Part shown: one piece after another, positions 54,670-63,997 of the stretch
Layout of the letters: each line of letters starts with the position of its first letter
Numbering within the stretch: position 1 is the stretch's first letter
Source: Oscillatoria sp. FACHB-1406
GTDB lineage: Bacteria; Cyanobacteriota; Cyanobacteriia; Cyanobacteriales; Spirulinaceae
Assembly: GCF_014698145.1 (NCBI RefSeq)
Contig: NZ_JACJSM010000017.1
Location: 1 to 64,000 of the forward strand
Length of the DNA: 64,000 nt
Reading direction: 5' to 3'
Notes under the pieces: model-generated
Seen by the model: the letters and a program-made list of their open reading frames with translations, nothing else
Database searches by the model: none
Told to the model about the DNA's origin: nothing
Position numbers and translations under genes: made by a program

Positions 54670-55737
54670 ATGCAGACATACGACAATCCCAACGTTAAAT
54701 ACGATTGGTGGGCGGGGAATGCTCGTTTCACCAACCTTTCCGGCTTATTTATAGCCGCGCACGTCGCCCAAGCGGCCCTCACCGTTTTCTGGGCAGGAGC
54801 CTTCACCTTCTTTGAACTCGCACGTTACAACCCCGAAATCCCAATGGGAGAACAAGGACTCATCCTACTTCCCCACCTCGCAACCCTCGGATTCGGTGTA
54901 GGCAAAGGCGGAGTTGTCAATGACACCTACCCTTACTTCGTCATCGGTGCTATCCACCTTATCTCTTCCGCCGTCCTCGCGGCGGGAGCGCTCTTTCATG
55001 CCTTCAAAGGCGAACCCGATCTCCAGCAAGCCTCCGGTCAGGCCCGTAATTTTCACTTCGATTGGAACGATCCGGCGAAATTGGGCTTAATTTTAGGGCA
55101 TCACCTCTTATTTTTAGGGGCAGGAGCGCTCTTGTTAGTTGCGAAAGCTATGTTTTGGGGCGGACTTTACGATGCCACGATCCAAGACGTGCGTTTAGTA
55201 ACCTCACCCACTCTCGACCCCTTCACGATTTTCGGCTATCAAACGCACTTTACCTCGGTTAATAACCTCGAAGATTTAGTAGGCGGTCATATTTATGTCG
55301 GTTTAATGCTGATTGGGGGCGGCATTTGGCATATTATTACACCGCCGCTGAAGTGGGCGCGCAAAGTCTTAATCTTTTCGGGCGAAGCAATTCTCTCGTA
55401 TTCTTTGGGCGGTATTGCGCTTGCGGGTTTTGTGGCGGCGTACTTCTGTGCGGTCAACACTTTAGCCTATCCAGTAGAATTTTACGGCCCAACACTGGCA
55501 TTGAAGTTCGGAGTTGCACCTTATTTTGCCGATACGGTGGAATTAGCGAACGGAGCGCACACCGCGCGTTGCTGGCTGGCTAACGCTCACTTTTTCTTAG
55601 CTTTCTTCTTCCTACAAGGACATCTCTGGCACGCCTTGCGGGCGATGGGCTTTGATTTTCGTCGCATCTGGACGGCGTTAGACAATGCGGCAATTCCTCA
55701 AGCTGCCGCGCCAATGTCAACTGAGGCAACAAAATAG
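54670..55737 (+). CDS. isiA: Iron-stress chlorophyll-binding protein IsiA (CP43')
   Basis: A 355-residue six-helix chlorophyll protein of the CP43/Pcb family that forms antenna rings around photosystem I in iron shortage. The start [20 protein letters not shown] is characteristic, and the large lumenal loop of CP43 is absent. [20 protein letters not shown] is near the end. The C-terminus is slightly longer than common IsiA, with an Ala/Pro/Thr-rich tail. A frame starting at 54628 is not used. isiB is not downstream; a terminator follows at 55765. Confidence 0.93.
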   Translation: MQTYDNPNVKYDWWAGNARFTNLSGLFIAAHVAQAALTVFWAGAFTFFELARYNPEIPMGEQGLILLPHLATLGFGVGKGGVVNDTYPYFVIGAIHLISSAVLAAGALFHAFKGEPDLQQASGQARNFHFDWNDPAKLGLILGHHLLFLGAGALLLVAKAMFWGGLYDATIQDVRLVTSPTLDPFTIFGYQTHFTSVNNLEDLVGGHIYVGLMLIGGGIWHIITPPLKWARKVLIFSGEAILSYSLGGIALAGFVAAYFCAVNTLAYPVEFYGPTLALKFGVAPYFADTVELANGAHTARCWLANAHFFLAFFFLQGHLWHALRAMGFDFRRIWTALDNAAIPQAAAPMSTEATK

Positions 55738-55764
55738 GAATCAGAAAAACCGGGTTTCTATCAG

Positions 55765-55791
55765 TCTAGAGAGCAATCTCTAGATTTTTTT
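55765..55791 (+). terminator. Terminator after isiA
   Basis: TCTAGAGA-GCAA-TCTCTAGA is a perfect 8-bp stem followed by TTTTTTT. It lies 28 bp after the isiA stop, so isiA is monocistronic here. Confidence 0.9.
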
Positions 55792-55956
55792 GATGGCGTT
55801 TGGAGTGAGGAGAGTAGGACGCGGTACGTCCACCGCGCGATCGCTCTAACAAGACTTTGTTAAGTTTGACCGCATAGCTTAGAGCAATGGGCTATACTAA
55901 ACCTAGCTCCGTAATAACCCGCAAGCTGTTGTTTTTAATAACATAATATACCTATC

Positions 55957-56364
55957 ATGACTACCGTCTTGATTGTTGAGGACGATCCAATTAATCTGCG
56001 TGTATTTTCTAAAATTCTTACTAAGTGGGGAGGTATGGACGTTAAAGGGACAGAAGATGTTGAAGAAGTGTTGCAAGCTTCTGAAGCCGGAGAAGTGGAT
56101 ATTATCCTGATGGATGTCTCTTTAAGCAATAGCGCTTATCAGGGTAAGCCTGTGGATGGTTTGAAAATCACTCAATTGCTGAAAGCCAATCCCACGACAG
56201 CGAAGTTGCCGGTGATTTTAGTGACGGCTCACGCTTTAAAGGGCGATCGCGAAAATTTCCTTGCTAAAAGCGGTGCAGATGGCTACATCGCTAAACCAAT
56301 TGTCGATCATCAAGGATTTGTCGAGTGCGTCCAAGAATTTTTACCGAAAGCTTGGGCTTGTTGA
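55957..56364 (+). CDS. Single-domain response regulator (receiver)
   Basis: A 135-residue CheY-like receiver without an output domain. The acidic pair is D9/D10 in VEDDPINLRVF, the phosphorylation site is D53 in IILMDVSL, and the lysine lies in YIAKPI. VTAHALKGDREN carries the switch threonine. EDDPINL starts of this sort are typical of receivers in phosphorelays. The cognate kinase is not identified. Confidence 0.92.
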   Translation: MTTVLIVEDDPINLRVFSKILTKWGGMDVKGTEDVEEVLQASEAGEVDIILMDVSLSNSAYQGKPVDGLKITQLLKANPTTAKLPVILVTAHALKGDRENFLAKSGADGYIAKPIVDHQGFVECVQEFLPKAWAC

Positions 56365-56593
56365 AGTAACGAACATCGCTCGACTTAGATTTTGGGTTGG
56401 ATTGGCGGTTATTGCCGACTTAGGTTGCTAACGTAGTAGGGGAAAATGACCAAATAATTCGTAATTCGTAATTTCAGGTCAGACGATTCGCTACTTCCCG
56501 CCTAAAATCTTGACAAAACCACACATGAGTTTGCGATTTTGTCAAGTCTTTCGGCTGGATGGCCTCTCGATGAATTAATGAGGTTAGGGCGTT

Positions 56594-57163
56594 TTATTGA
56601 TAGCGCTCGACCAAACCTTCTAATCCGCCGGAGTATCCTTCGCCCACTGCCGTCATCGACCAACTCGAACCCGCACGCTTAAACTTCGCCATCACCACTG
56701 CTGTTTCGTTCGAGAATTGCGCGTCGAGATCGTAGCGTAAAACTTCTTCGCGCGTGGCGATATTCACTAAGCGCACGTAAGCTTCGCTCACCATCCCAAA
56801 ATTCTGACCTCGCGCTGTCGCTTCATGGATGGTAATGCAAACCAAAATTTCTTCAACGGCAGGGTCTACTTTACGCAGATCCATGATAATTGCTTCGTCG
56901 TCGCCGTCACCTTCGCCAGTGCGATTATCGCCGGTGAGTTCCAAAGCGGGAGAGGATTCCGGCGATCGCTTCTGATTGTAAAAAACGAAATGTTTATCGG
57001 ATACTAAATGCCCGTTACTTCCCAACATCATCACGGATACATCAAGGTCAAACGATGCACCGTCGCTGCCTACATCCCATCCCAAACCGGCAAAAGCGGC
57101 ATCTAAATTCGGTAGGACTTTTTCTAAGCTAATCGTACTTCCTTTACTGAGATTAATCGCCAT
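56594..57163 (-). CDS. TerD family calcium-binding stress protein
   Basis: A 189-residue TerD-domain protein. The start INLSKGSTISLEKVLPNL is followed by DLDVSVMMLGSNG, with calcium-coordinating acidic groups in TGEGDGDDEAI. The end is WSMTAVGEGYSGGLEGLVER. TerD proteins are linked to tellurite, phage and general stress resistance, usually in ter clusters. Here it stands alone. Confidence 0.93.
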   Translation of the reverse strand: MAINLSKGSTISLEKVLPNLDAAFAGLGWDVGSDGASFDLDVSVMMLGSNGHLVSDKHFVFYNQKRSPESSPALELTGDNRTGEGDGDDEAIIMDLRKVDPAVEEILVCITIHEATARGQNFGMVSEAYVRLVNIATREEVLRYDLDAQFSNETAVVMAKFKRAGSSWSMTAVGEGYSGGLEGLVERYQ

Positions 57164-57261
57164 AAAGTCGCTTTCCTCCGTTAATTCTTAATGATAACCA
57201 ATATAACAATATCGAATCAGTCGTGCGATTTATCCAATTCTTAATTGTCAATTTTTACTTT

Positions 57262-57819
57262 TTAGGGTTTAGCAAAAATAGTAGCTTCTAGGTCGCGGAT
57301 AGCTTGCTCGAAGTCGTCGTTAATAACCAGAACGTCAAACTCTTTGCCGGTGTCGATTTCGGTTTTGGCTCGTTCGAGGCGCTTGAGAATAGCAGCTTCG
57401 GAATCCGTACCGCGATCGCGCAATCGACGTTCTAACTCTTCGAGTGAGGGGGGCAAAATAAAAATCCGCAGCGCTTTAGGAAAAGTTATGTAAATCTGTT
57501 TCGCTCCTACGATTTCAATCTCCAGTAAGATTTGCTGTCCGAGAGCGATCTTTTCTTCAACCAAAGCGCGCGGCGTACCGTAATAATTCCCCGCATACTC
57601 CGCCCATTCCAAAAATTGTCCGTTCGCGATCGCCTCACAGAAGCGATCGCGCGATAGGAAATAGTAATCTTTCCCTTCTACTTCCCCAACACGGGGATCC
57701 CGAGTTGTTGCCGATACAGAAAGGTTTAATTCAGGATGACGGGAGAGTAGCGATCGCACTAAGGTTCCTTTCCCAACACCACTCGGCCCGGTAATAACAA
57801 TGAGGCGGCCAGTTTGCAT
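57262..57819 (-). CDS. gmk: Guanylate kinase
   Basis: A 185-residue ATP:GMP phosphotransferase. The P-loop is GPSGVGKGTLVRSLL, with TTRDPRVGEVEGKDYYF and EYAGNYYGTPRA as GMP-binding regions. It lies 17 bp downstream of the remA-like gene on the same strand, the common cyanobacterial and Firmicutes order. Confidence 0.96.
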   Translation of the reverse strand: MQTGRLIVITGPSGVGKGTLVRSLLSRHPELNLSVSATTRDPRVGEVEGKDYYFLSRDRFCEAIANGQFLEWAEYAGNYYGTPRALVEEKIALGQQILLEIEIVGAKQIYITFPKALRIFILPPSLEELERRLRDRGTDSEAAILKRLERAKTEIDTGKEFDVLVINDDFEQAIRDLEATIFAKP

Positions 57820-57836
57820 GAAATGCAGTAGATGCT

Positions 57837-58100
57837 TTAATGAGTGCTATTAGAATCTTTGCTGACAACAAATCGATTCGCAACAGTTTCCGGTTGTATT
57901 GCCGACAGCACGACGTGGCTGGAGTCAGTAATAATCACCGCTCGAGTCCGACGGCCGTAAGTTGCATCAATGAGTTGTCCGCGCTCGCGAGCTTCAGAGA
58001 TCGTGCGCTTGATCGGAGCCGATTCTGGGCTGACAATCGCGACAATGCGGTTGGCAGAGACTATATTCCCGAAACCGATATTGATGAGTTGAATGTCCAT
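57837..58100 (-). CDS. remA: RemA family (DUF370) DNA-binding regulator
   Basis: An 87-residue protein with the RemA/DUF370 core: [40 protein letters not shown] and [20 protein letters not shown]. In Bacillus RemA forms rings that activate matrix genes; the cyanobacterial role is unknown. It probably forms an operon with gmk. Confidence 0.92.
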   Translation of the reverse strand: MDIQLINIGFGNIVSANRIVAIVSPESAPIKRTISEARERGQLIDATYGRRTRAVIITDSSHVVLSAIQPETVANRFVVSKDSNSTH

Positions 58101-58350
58101 AAATAATGTTCGAGTTATGGGGCGAACGCCTAAAGAACCGTAATTTCCATATTATCGACAAATATTCAGCACTACAATGCTAAAAATCACTAAAATCAGG
58201 GTTATTTTACAGTCACGTTCGATATTTATCTGATTTATAGCTCAGATTCCGTTAAGCGTCTTCGCTCGTAAGAAAGATATTTTTTAAGCTCTTCTTTACT
58301 ATTTAAGATAGCGCGTTTAACCCGCTCGATCCGCTTCTGCGTCAATTCTA

Positions 58351-60099
58351 ATGCAACCTGTTGATTTCACCACTCTGACGGCGACCGTTGCCGAACTCCG
58401 TTCTGGCTGGCTGCCCGCACGCATCGAACAAGTTTATCAGCGCGATCGCACCACCCTCGCCCTCGCCCTCCGCACCCTCAACGGTCGCGACTGGCTGACG
58501 TTGTGCTGGCATCCCCAAGCCGCGCGCCTCTGCATTGGCACTCCGCCACCGCGCCTCCCCGATACCTTCACCTTCAGCGACCAATTGCGACACCAACTCA
58601 ATGGTTTAGCCCTCGCTCGCATCGACGCGATCGCGCCTTGGGAAAGAGTTCTCGATTTGCAATTCGCCCAACGTCCCGGCGAACCCGCGCTCTGGCATCT
58701 CTACGTGGAGATTATGGGCAAGTATAGCAACGTCATCCTCACCGACGCAAACCGCCAAATTGTAACCTGCGCTTACCAGGTGAGCGATCGCCAGTCCAGC
58801 TATCGCACCGTACAAACCGGACAACCTTACGAACTACCGCCGCCCCTCGTCGCTGCTACGCCCCACGCCGACGAACCCCAAGCCCGCTGGCAAGAACGCA
58901 TTGCCCTGATTCCCGGTTCCCTAGAGCGCCAACTCCTAAAAAGCTATCGCGGTTTGAGTCCGACAGTTGTCAAACAACTCATCGCCGCCGCCGGACTCGC
59001 GCCTCAACAAAGCACCGAGACACTCGCGCAAAGCGATTGGCAGCACTTATTTCAACGCTGGCAAGAATGGTGCGAGGTACTCGCAACGGAAACTTTTTAT
59101 CCCGGTTGGACGGAAAATGGCTATACCGTTCTTCCTTGGGGAGAATCGCGCCCCGAAAAAAACGTTCAAACCCTACTCGATCGCTACTATACCCAACAAC
59201 TCGCCCGTCAAAGTTTCCAACAACTGCACCATCAACTCGCCCAAAAACTCAACTCTCTGCTCTCGAAATTGCGTGTTAAAGCGACAACATTTCGCGATCG
59301 CCTCAATAGCTCCGACGCAGCCGAAACCTATCGCGATCGCGCCGATCTGCTCATGGCGCACTTACATCTATGGCAACCGGGACTAAAAGTGATGACCATT
59401 GAGGACTTTACCACCTGCGAACCCGTCGCTATTACCCTCAACCCCGAAAAAAATGCCGTCCAAAACGCCCAAGCTCTTTACAAACAGTACCAAAAGCTCA
59501 AACGCGCCCGTTTTGCCGTCGAGCCGCTTCTGCAAGCCGTTAGCGAAGAAATCGACTATTTGGAACAAGTAGAAACGGCTTTGAATGCGCTCGATAATTA
59601 TGCCGCTGACGACGATCTCGCTGCCTTAGAAGAGATTCGCGAAGAGTTAATCGTGCAGGGGTACTTAGAAGCAACGAAAGACCGCAACCGCAGCGAAAAT
59701 AACGAATCGCAACCCTATCGGTATGTTTCGCCTTCGGGTTTTGAAGTCTGGGTGGGGCGCAATAATCGCCAAAACGACCAACTGACGTTTCGTACTGCCG
59801 GAGAGTACGATTTGTGGTTTCACGCCCAAGAAATTGCCGGTTCTCACGTTTTGCTGCGCTTGCTTCCCGGTGCGGCGGCGGAGGAAGCCGATTTGCAGTT
59901 TGCAGCAGATTTAGCCGCTCATTATAGTCGCGGACGGGCGAGCGATCGCGTCCCAGTTATTTATACTCAACCGAAGTACGTTTATAAGCCCAAGGGAGCT
60001 AAACCGGGGATTGCCGTATACAAGCAAGAACGGGTGATTTGGGGAAGTGCGGCAAGAATTCAAACTCTGTTAGTTAGCGAGCCACTCAGTTTCGGTTGA
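58351..60099 (+). CDS. rqcH: NFACT family protein (RqcH/Rqc2 homologue)
   Basis: A 582-residue protein of bacterial ribosome quality control. RqcH binds stalled 50S subunits and adds C-terminal alanine tails. The NFACT-N domain spans about residues 5-170 (ARIEQVYQRDRTTLALAL), followed by coiled-coil helices, then NFACT-R near residues 450-570 (GFEVWVGRNNRQNDQLTF and DLWFHAQEIAGSHVLL). The length is normal. Its last codons overlap the antisense TnpB remnant. Confidence 0.93.
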   Translation: MQPVDFTTLTATVAELRSGWLPARIEQVYQRDRTTLALALRTLNGRDWLTLCWHPQAARLCIGTPPPRLPDTFTFSDQLRHQLNGLALARIDAIAPWERVLDLQFAQRPGEPALWHLYVEIMGKYSNVILTDANRQIVTCAYQVSDRQSSYRTVQTGQPYELPPPLVAATPHADEPQARWQERIALIPGSLERQLLKSYRGLSPTVVKQLIAAAGLAPQQSTETLAQSDWQHLFQRWQEWCEVLATETFYPGWTENGYTVLPWGESRPEKNVQTLLDRYYTQQLARQSFQQLHHQLAQKLNSLLSKLRVKATTFRDRLNSSDAAETYRDRADLLMAHLHLWQPGLKVMTIEDFTTCEPVAITLNPEKNAVQNAQALYKQYQKLKRARFAVEPLLQAVSEEIDYLEQVETALNALDNYAADDDLAALEEIREELIVQGYLEATKDRNRSENNESQPYRYVSPSGFEVWVGRNNRQNDQLTFRTAGEYDLWFHAQEIAGSHVLLRLLPGAAAEEADLQFAADLAAHYSRGRASDRVPVIYTQPKYVYKPKGAKPGIAVYKQERVIWGSAARIQTLLVSEPLSFG

Positions 60100-60260
60100 C
60101 ACTTCCCGCTCTGTCATAGACGGGGATTCTTTCATCACAGGGAGTCTAATGACTTTACCCTCTGAAAGCATCTTGACGGTATGCCCTACCGCTGCGAGTC
60201 CACGTTGAGCTACCACTTGATTTGAGGAAAGCAGACGACTTACACAGCGGTCTGGGTGGT
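60070..60260 (-). pseudogene. TnpB C-terminal remnant (IS200/IS605 type)
   Basis: Reading backwards from about 60260, the frame gives SSNQVVAQRGLAAVGHTVKM, then LSEGKVIRLP and ESPSMTEREVS, a tail recalled from cyanobacterial TnpB proteins after the zinc finger. The rest of the transposase is absent. The piece lies between rqcH and metK and overlaps the last 30 bp of rqcH, so an IS end once inserted here. Family recall is moderate. Confidence 0.5.
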
Positions 60261-60335
60261 TTATGATGAAATGCAGACCCCGAAAACCCCAATTCAATTT
60301 GTCACCATCCCCACTGTTAGGAGGACTATCTAACA

Positions 60336-61577
60336 TTGTCTCGCCGCTATCTTTTTACTTCCGAATCAGTTACAGAAGGTCATCCCGATAAAATTTGCGA
60401 TCGCATCTCCGACGCAATTCTCGATGCCCTTTTAACCGAAGATCCCTACAGTCGCGTTGCTGCTGAGGTCGTTGTCAATACCGGTCTCGTGTTAATTACT
60501 GGGGAAATTACCTCGAAAGCACAGATTAATTATGTCAATGTAGCGCGCAATGTCATTGCGGAAATTGGCTATACAGATGCCAATAATGGTTTTGCTGCTA
60601 ACAGTTGTTCTGTTCTCGTCGCTTTAGACGAGCAATCGCCGGACATCGCGCAAGGCGTGACGGAAGCGCAGGAAAAACGCGATGCAACGAGCGATGACAA
60701 ACTGGATAAAATTGGTGCAGGCGACCAAGGTTTGATGTTTGGTTTTGCCTGTAATGAAACGCCGGAATTGATGCCCCTGCCGATCAGTCTCGCCCACCGG
60801 ATTTCGCGTCAATTAGCAGCGGTGCGGAAATCGGGAGAACTGCCTTATTTGGGCCCCGATGGCAAAACACAGGTTAGCGTCATTTATGAAGACGGCAAAC
60901 CCGTGGGTATCGATACGATTTTAATCTCTACTCAACATTCGGAAGCGATCGGCGAATTAACAGAAAATTCGGCGATTCAAGAGAAGATTAAAGCAGATCT
61001 TGAAGAATTCGTTGTCAAGCCCGTTTTTGCCGATATTAACGTTAAACCTGACGAAAATACGCGCTTTTTAGTCAATCCCACGGGAAAATTTGTCATCGGC
61101 GGACCGCAAGGCGATTCCGGTTTAACGGGTCGTAAAATTATCGTCGATACCTACGGCGGTTATTCTCGTCATGGCGGCGGTGCATTTTCGGGGAAAGATC
61201 CAACTAAGGTAGACCGTTCTGCGGCTTATGCTTGTCGCCACGTCGCTAAAAATATCGTTGCTGCTGGCTTGGCGGATAAGTGCGAGGTTCAGGTGAGTTA
61301 CGCGATTGGGGTAGCCCGCCCGACCAGTATTTTTATCGAAACCTTCGGCACGGGCAAAGTAGATGATGAAGTGTTGTTGAAGCTAGTACAGGAGCATTTT
61401 GAATTGCGTCCTGCCGGTATCATCGAAACGTTTAATCTACGCCATCTCCCGGCGGAACGAGGCGGTCGTTTTTACCAAAATGTTGCGGCTTACGGTCATT
61501 TGGGCCGTACCGATTTAGATTTACCTTGGGAACAACTCGATCGCGTCGAACTTTTGAAAGAAGCTGCCCAGCAGTAA
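60336..61577 (+). CDS. metK: S-adenosylmethionine synthetase
   Basis: A 413-residue enzyme making SAM from methionine and [41 protein letters not shown] and [19 protein letters not shown] carry the ATP and metal sites. The start is a TTG at 60336 with AGGAGGA at 60319-60325, a good 10-bp spacing, and no upstream ATG fits. No SAM riboswitch was recognised before it. Confidence 0.97.
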   Translation: MSRRYLFTSESVTEGHPDKICDRISDAILDALLTEDPYSRVAAEVVVNTGLVLITGEITSKAQINYVNVARNVIAEIGYTDANNGFAANSCSVLVALDEQSPDIAQGVTEAQEKRDATSDDKLDKIGAGDQGLMFGFACNETPELMPLPISLAHRISRQLAAVRKSGELPYLGPDGKTQVSVIYEDGKPVGIDTILISTQHSEAIGELTENSAIQEKIKADLEEFVVKPVFADINVKPDENTRFLVNPTGKFVIGGPQGDSGLTGRKIIVDTYGGYSRHGGGAFSGKDPTKVDRSAAYACRHVAKNIVAAGLADKCEVQVSYAIGVARPTSIFIETFGTGKVDDEVLLKLVQEHFELRPAGIIETFNLRHLPAERGGRFYQNVAAYGHLGRTDLDLPWEQLDRVELLKEAAQQ

Positions 61578-61733
61578 AAACAACGCGATTTTAAAGCGAC
61601 GGGCGAAAGGTCGGCATTGCCAACTTTTTGCCCTTTTTATACCAATTCTCCGAGTTCGGACGACACATTTTGAAACTGAAACCCCTAATATATCTAGGTT
61701 TCTGAATTTTTAATTTTGAATTTTGAATTGGTA

Positions 61734-62423
61734 TTACGGTGTCGCTTGCTGTCGCTGGCGAACGATATCGAGATTGCGCCGTGCCAAGCTATTATTCGGA
61801 TCGAGTTCCAGTGCGCGGCTAAAAGCAGTCTCGGCTTCAGCGTTGCGCCCCAAATCCAGGAGAACTACGCCGCGATTGTTCCAAGCGAGGGCGTAATCGG
61901 GCTGGCTTTCGAGGGCGAGATCGTAAGCAGCGAGGGCTTCTTGGTAGCGTCGCAGGCGGCGCAGGGCCACGCCTTGATTCATCAGCGCTCGGGCGGGGCT
62001 AGCCTGTCCCCAGCGTCCGTCCCCTTTGAGGGCGCGATCGCAGCTTTCAACGGCCTCGGGATACCGTTCGAGGGCAATGAGTACGACGCAGCGGTTGTAG
62101 AGGGCGAGAGTATAAGCTGGAGCGAGGGCAATCGCGCGATCGTGGGATTCGAGCGCTTCGGCCGTTCGTTTCAATTGCTCGTGCAAAATCGCACCCCGAA
62201 TCGTCCAAAGGGAAGCATCGTTCGGGGCGAGAGTAAGGGCGCGATCGCACGCATTTAGCGCTTCTAAGCCCGAACCTTCGTAACAGGAATCGGGGGCGGG
62301 AGTTGGCTCGGTGGTCGCCGCAGGAGGCATTGGAGCGCCATTATCCGCTGCTTTTACCGCAGCGATCGTCCCCAAACTCGTGCCGCCCAGAATTAGAAGA
62401 AAAGCAAGAAATTGTTGCACCAT
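61734..62423 (-). CDS. Exported TPR protein
   Basis: A 229-residue protein with a signal peptide (MVQQFLAFLLILGG, cleaved near VKAAD) and about five tetratricopeptide units from residue 50 on (ALTLAPNDASLWTIRGAIL, ALYNRCVVLIALERYPEAVE, ALAWNNRGVVLLDLGRNAEA). It probably acts as a periplasmic protein-interaction scaffold. The partner is unknown. Confidence 0.87.
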   Translation of the reverse strand: MVQQFLAFLLILGGTSLGTIAAVKAADNGAPMPPAATTEPTPAPDSCYEGSGLEALNACDRALTLAPNDASLWTIRGAILHEQLKRTAEALESHDRAIALAPAYTLALYNRCVVLIALERYPEAVESCDRALKGDGRWGQASPARALMNQGVALRRLRRYQEALAAYDLALESQPDYALAWNNRGVVLLDLGRNAEAETAFSRALELDPNNSLARRNLDIVRQRQQATP

Positions 62424-62519
62424 CGGAGTTGTGTTGCCTTGAATGCAGAGTTATCTAAGCGGGAAAAGACGTATTTTCCCGACCAAGGTTGCACCCCGAC
62501 TCCGGTATTGCTAGCGATT

Positions 62520-63341
62520 TTATCGATTGCTGCTGGTCAGTTCCTCCACTAAAGCGACAACCGCACTGCGACTGAGTTTTTCGTGACCTTCTGCTAAAGC
62601 ATCAAGCGTTGCATGAGCTAATCGCCAAGGAATCTGACAAAAATCTAGCGCCGGCCCGGAGGGGAGCGCTGCGATGTAAGCATCGGCGAGGATCAAATTA
62701 TTGCGAGCGTAGTTTTGCATTTGCTCCGCCGCCCAGCCATTGGGAAAAAAAGTTACGCCCCGTTGTAGGTCGTCTTTGTAATTGCGAAGAATATTAACAG
62801 CTTGCAAGCCGCGCCCGAAGCCAATTGCATTGGCTCGGTGGGTTTGAGTGCCGTCATACCACGCCCAAAGGTCGGACAGAAGCAATCCTACTGCACCCGC
62901 TACACTAAAAGTATAACAATTGAGGTCGCCTTCTGTGTTGACCTGCCAATTGCGAGCCGCCCAATAGGCCATGCGATCGGACATCGCGGCCGTCGCATCC
63001 CACACTCTGGCTCGAATGCTTGCCGGTGCGAGTTTTGCCCACTCTCCAATGCGCACGGAAACTTCGGGTAGGGGATCCGGCTCGGTTTTGAGTAAGCCCG
63101 ATAAGCGCTCGAAGTTGTCTCCATCTATAGCCGCTTGCAAGGAATAACTGATTTCTTGCAAAAGCAGCACTTTGCGATCGTTGGATAAGTCGGGACTATC
63201 CTCAATCTCATCAATAGCCCGCATACACAAGTAAGCAGAAGTGACTGCTTCTTGAAGCCCGCTAGGCAATCGATGGATTGGGATATAGAACGTTCTACTG
63301 GTTTCTTTCAAAACAATTAAGGCATCTGCAACCAAATCCAT
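62520..63341 (-). CDS. Squalene/phytoene synthase family protein
   Basis: A 273-residue head-to-head prenyl transferase. The first aspartate-rich motif is DEIED in YLCMRAIDEIEDSP, the second is NILRNYKDDLQRG. The start MDLVADALIVLKETSRTFYI and the short length differ from carotenoid CrtB (about 310 residues), so squalene synthase-like activity is more likely than phytoene synthesis. The product is not certain. Confidence 0.85.
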   Translation of the reverse strand: MDLVADALIVLKETSRTFYIPIHRLPSGLQEAVTSAYLCMRAIDEIEDSPDLSNDRKVLLLQEISYSLQAAIDGDNFERLSGLLKTEPDPLPEVSVRIGEWAKLAPASIRARVWDATAAMSDRMAYWAARNWQVNTEGDLNCYTFSVAGAVGLLLSDLWAWYDGTQTHRANAIGFGRGLQAVNILRNYKDDLQRGVTFFPNGWAAEQMQNYARNNLILADAYIAALPSGPALDFCQIPWRLAHATLDALAEGHEKLSRSAVVALVEELTSSNR

Positions 63342-63518
63342 GCCTTTTCACTCCTCATCACTAAAAATGAACTCAGCAGCTATGGAACGCATCGAACTCT
63401 GCGGCGAACTAACTCCCTTTTACTTCAGCAGACTCAGCGCTTCTAACGAACGAGCTTACAAATATTTACCATGCTTTGGCCGATTCGCGCCGTAGCAATC
63501 TAATCCTAATACCTCGAA

Positions 63519-63550
63519 AACCCAACCTCCATCAGGAGATTGGGCTTAAG
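63519..63550 (-). terminator. Hairpin downstream of the last gene
   Basis: CCCAACCTCC / GGAGATTGGG with an ATCA loop and one mismatch. On the minus strand it is followed by TTTTC. It probably ends the transcript of the gene at 63608. Confidence 0.65.
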
Positions 63551-63607
63551 GATCTAAAATCTTTAGATTTTTAAGTCGATCGAACTGTACCGTCCAATCG
63601 CAGGGTA

Positions 63608-63997
63608 TCAAGCCAAGGTTTCCGGACAATAGCCCAGCCCGCGCGCGAATTGACGGCGGAAAGCCTCGATATCGTCTTTATCCGGGTTGCCGTGGGCGAC
63701 AACAGTCACTTGATAGCGCCGCATGACTTCAATGGGGGATTGTCCGGTTTCCAAACTCCAGAGCGCCATTTGCAAGCGAATATCAGGTTCGTAGGGGATT
63801 CCTAATTCGTTCATGTAGGCGAGGAAGTCCAAATGCTTGTGAGAGGACACCGGATCGCACAGTTTGATTTTCACAATCCAGCCGTCGATCTGATGGATGA
63901 CGGTTACGAACTCAACTAAGACATCGTTCGCCTGACGCAAATATTCAGCGACTCTAAGCGTTAAACTAGCATTTGCAAGAAAATAGAGATAATACAT
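63608..63997 (-). CDS. Conserved hypothetical protein
   Basis: A 129-residue soluble protein that begins three bases from the window edge, so the start is tentative. It starts MYYLYFLANASLTLRVAEYL. GIPYEPDIRLQMALWSLETG and VMRRYQVTVVAHGNPDKDD look conserved and I recall similar cyanobacterial proteins, without a named function. RYQVTVVAHGNPD could be the core of an alpha/beta domain. It is not truncated at the C-terminus. Confidence 0.6.
   Translation of the reverse strand: MYYLYFLANASLTLRVAEYLRQANDVLVEFVTVIHQIDGWIVKIKLCDPVSSHKHLDFLAYMNELGIPYEPDIRLQMALWSLETGQSPIEVMRRYQVTVVAHGNPDKDDIEAFRRQFARGLGYCPETLA

Noticed and set aside
60100-60335. Possible SAM riboswitch before metK
   Set aside because: The region is explained by a TnpB remnant and no SAM-type aptamer pattern was recognised.
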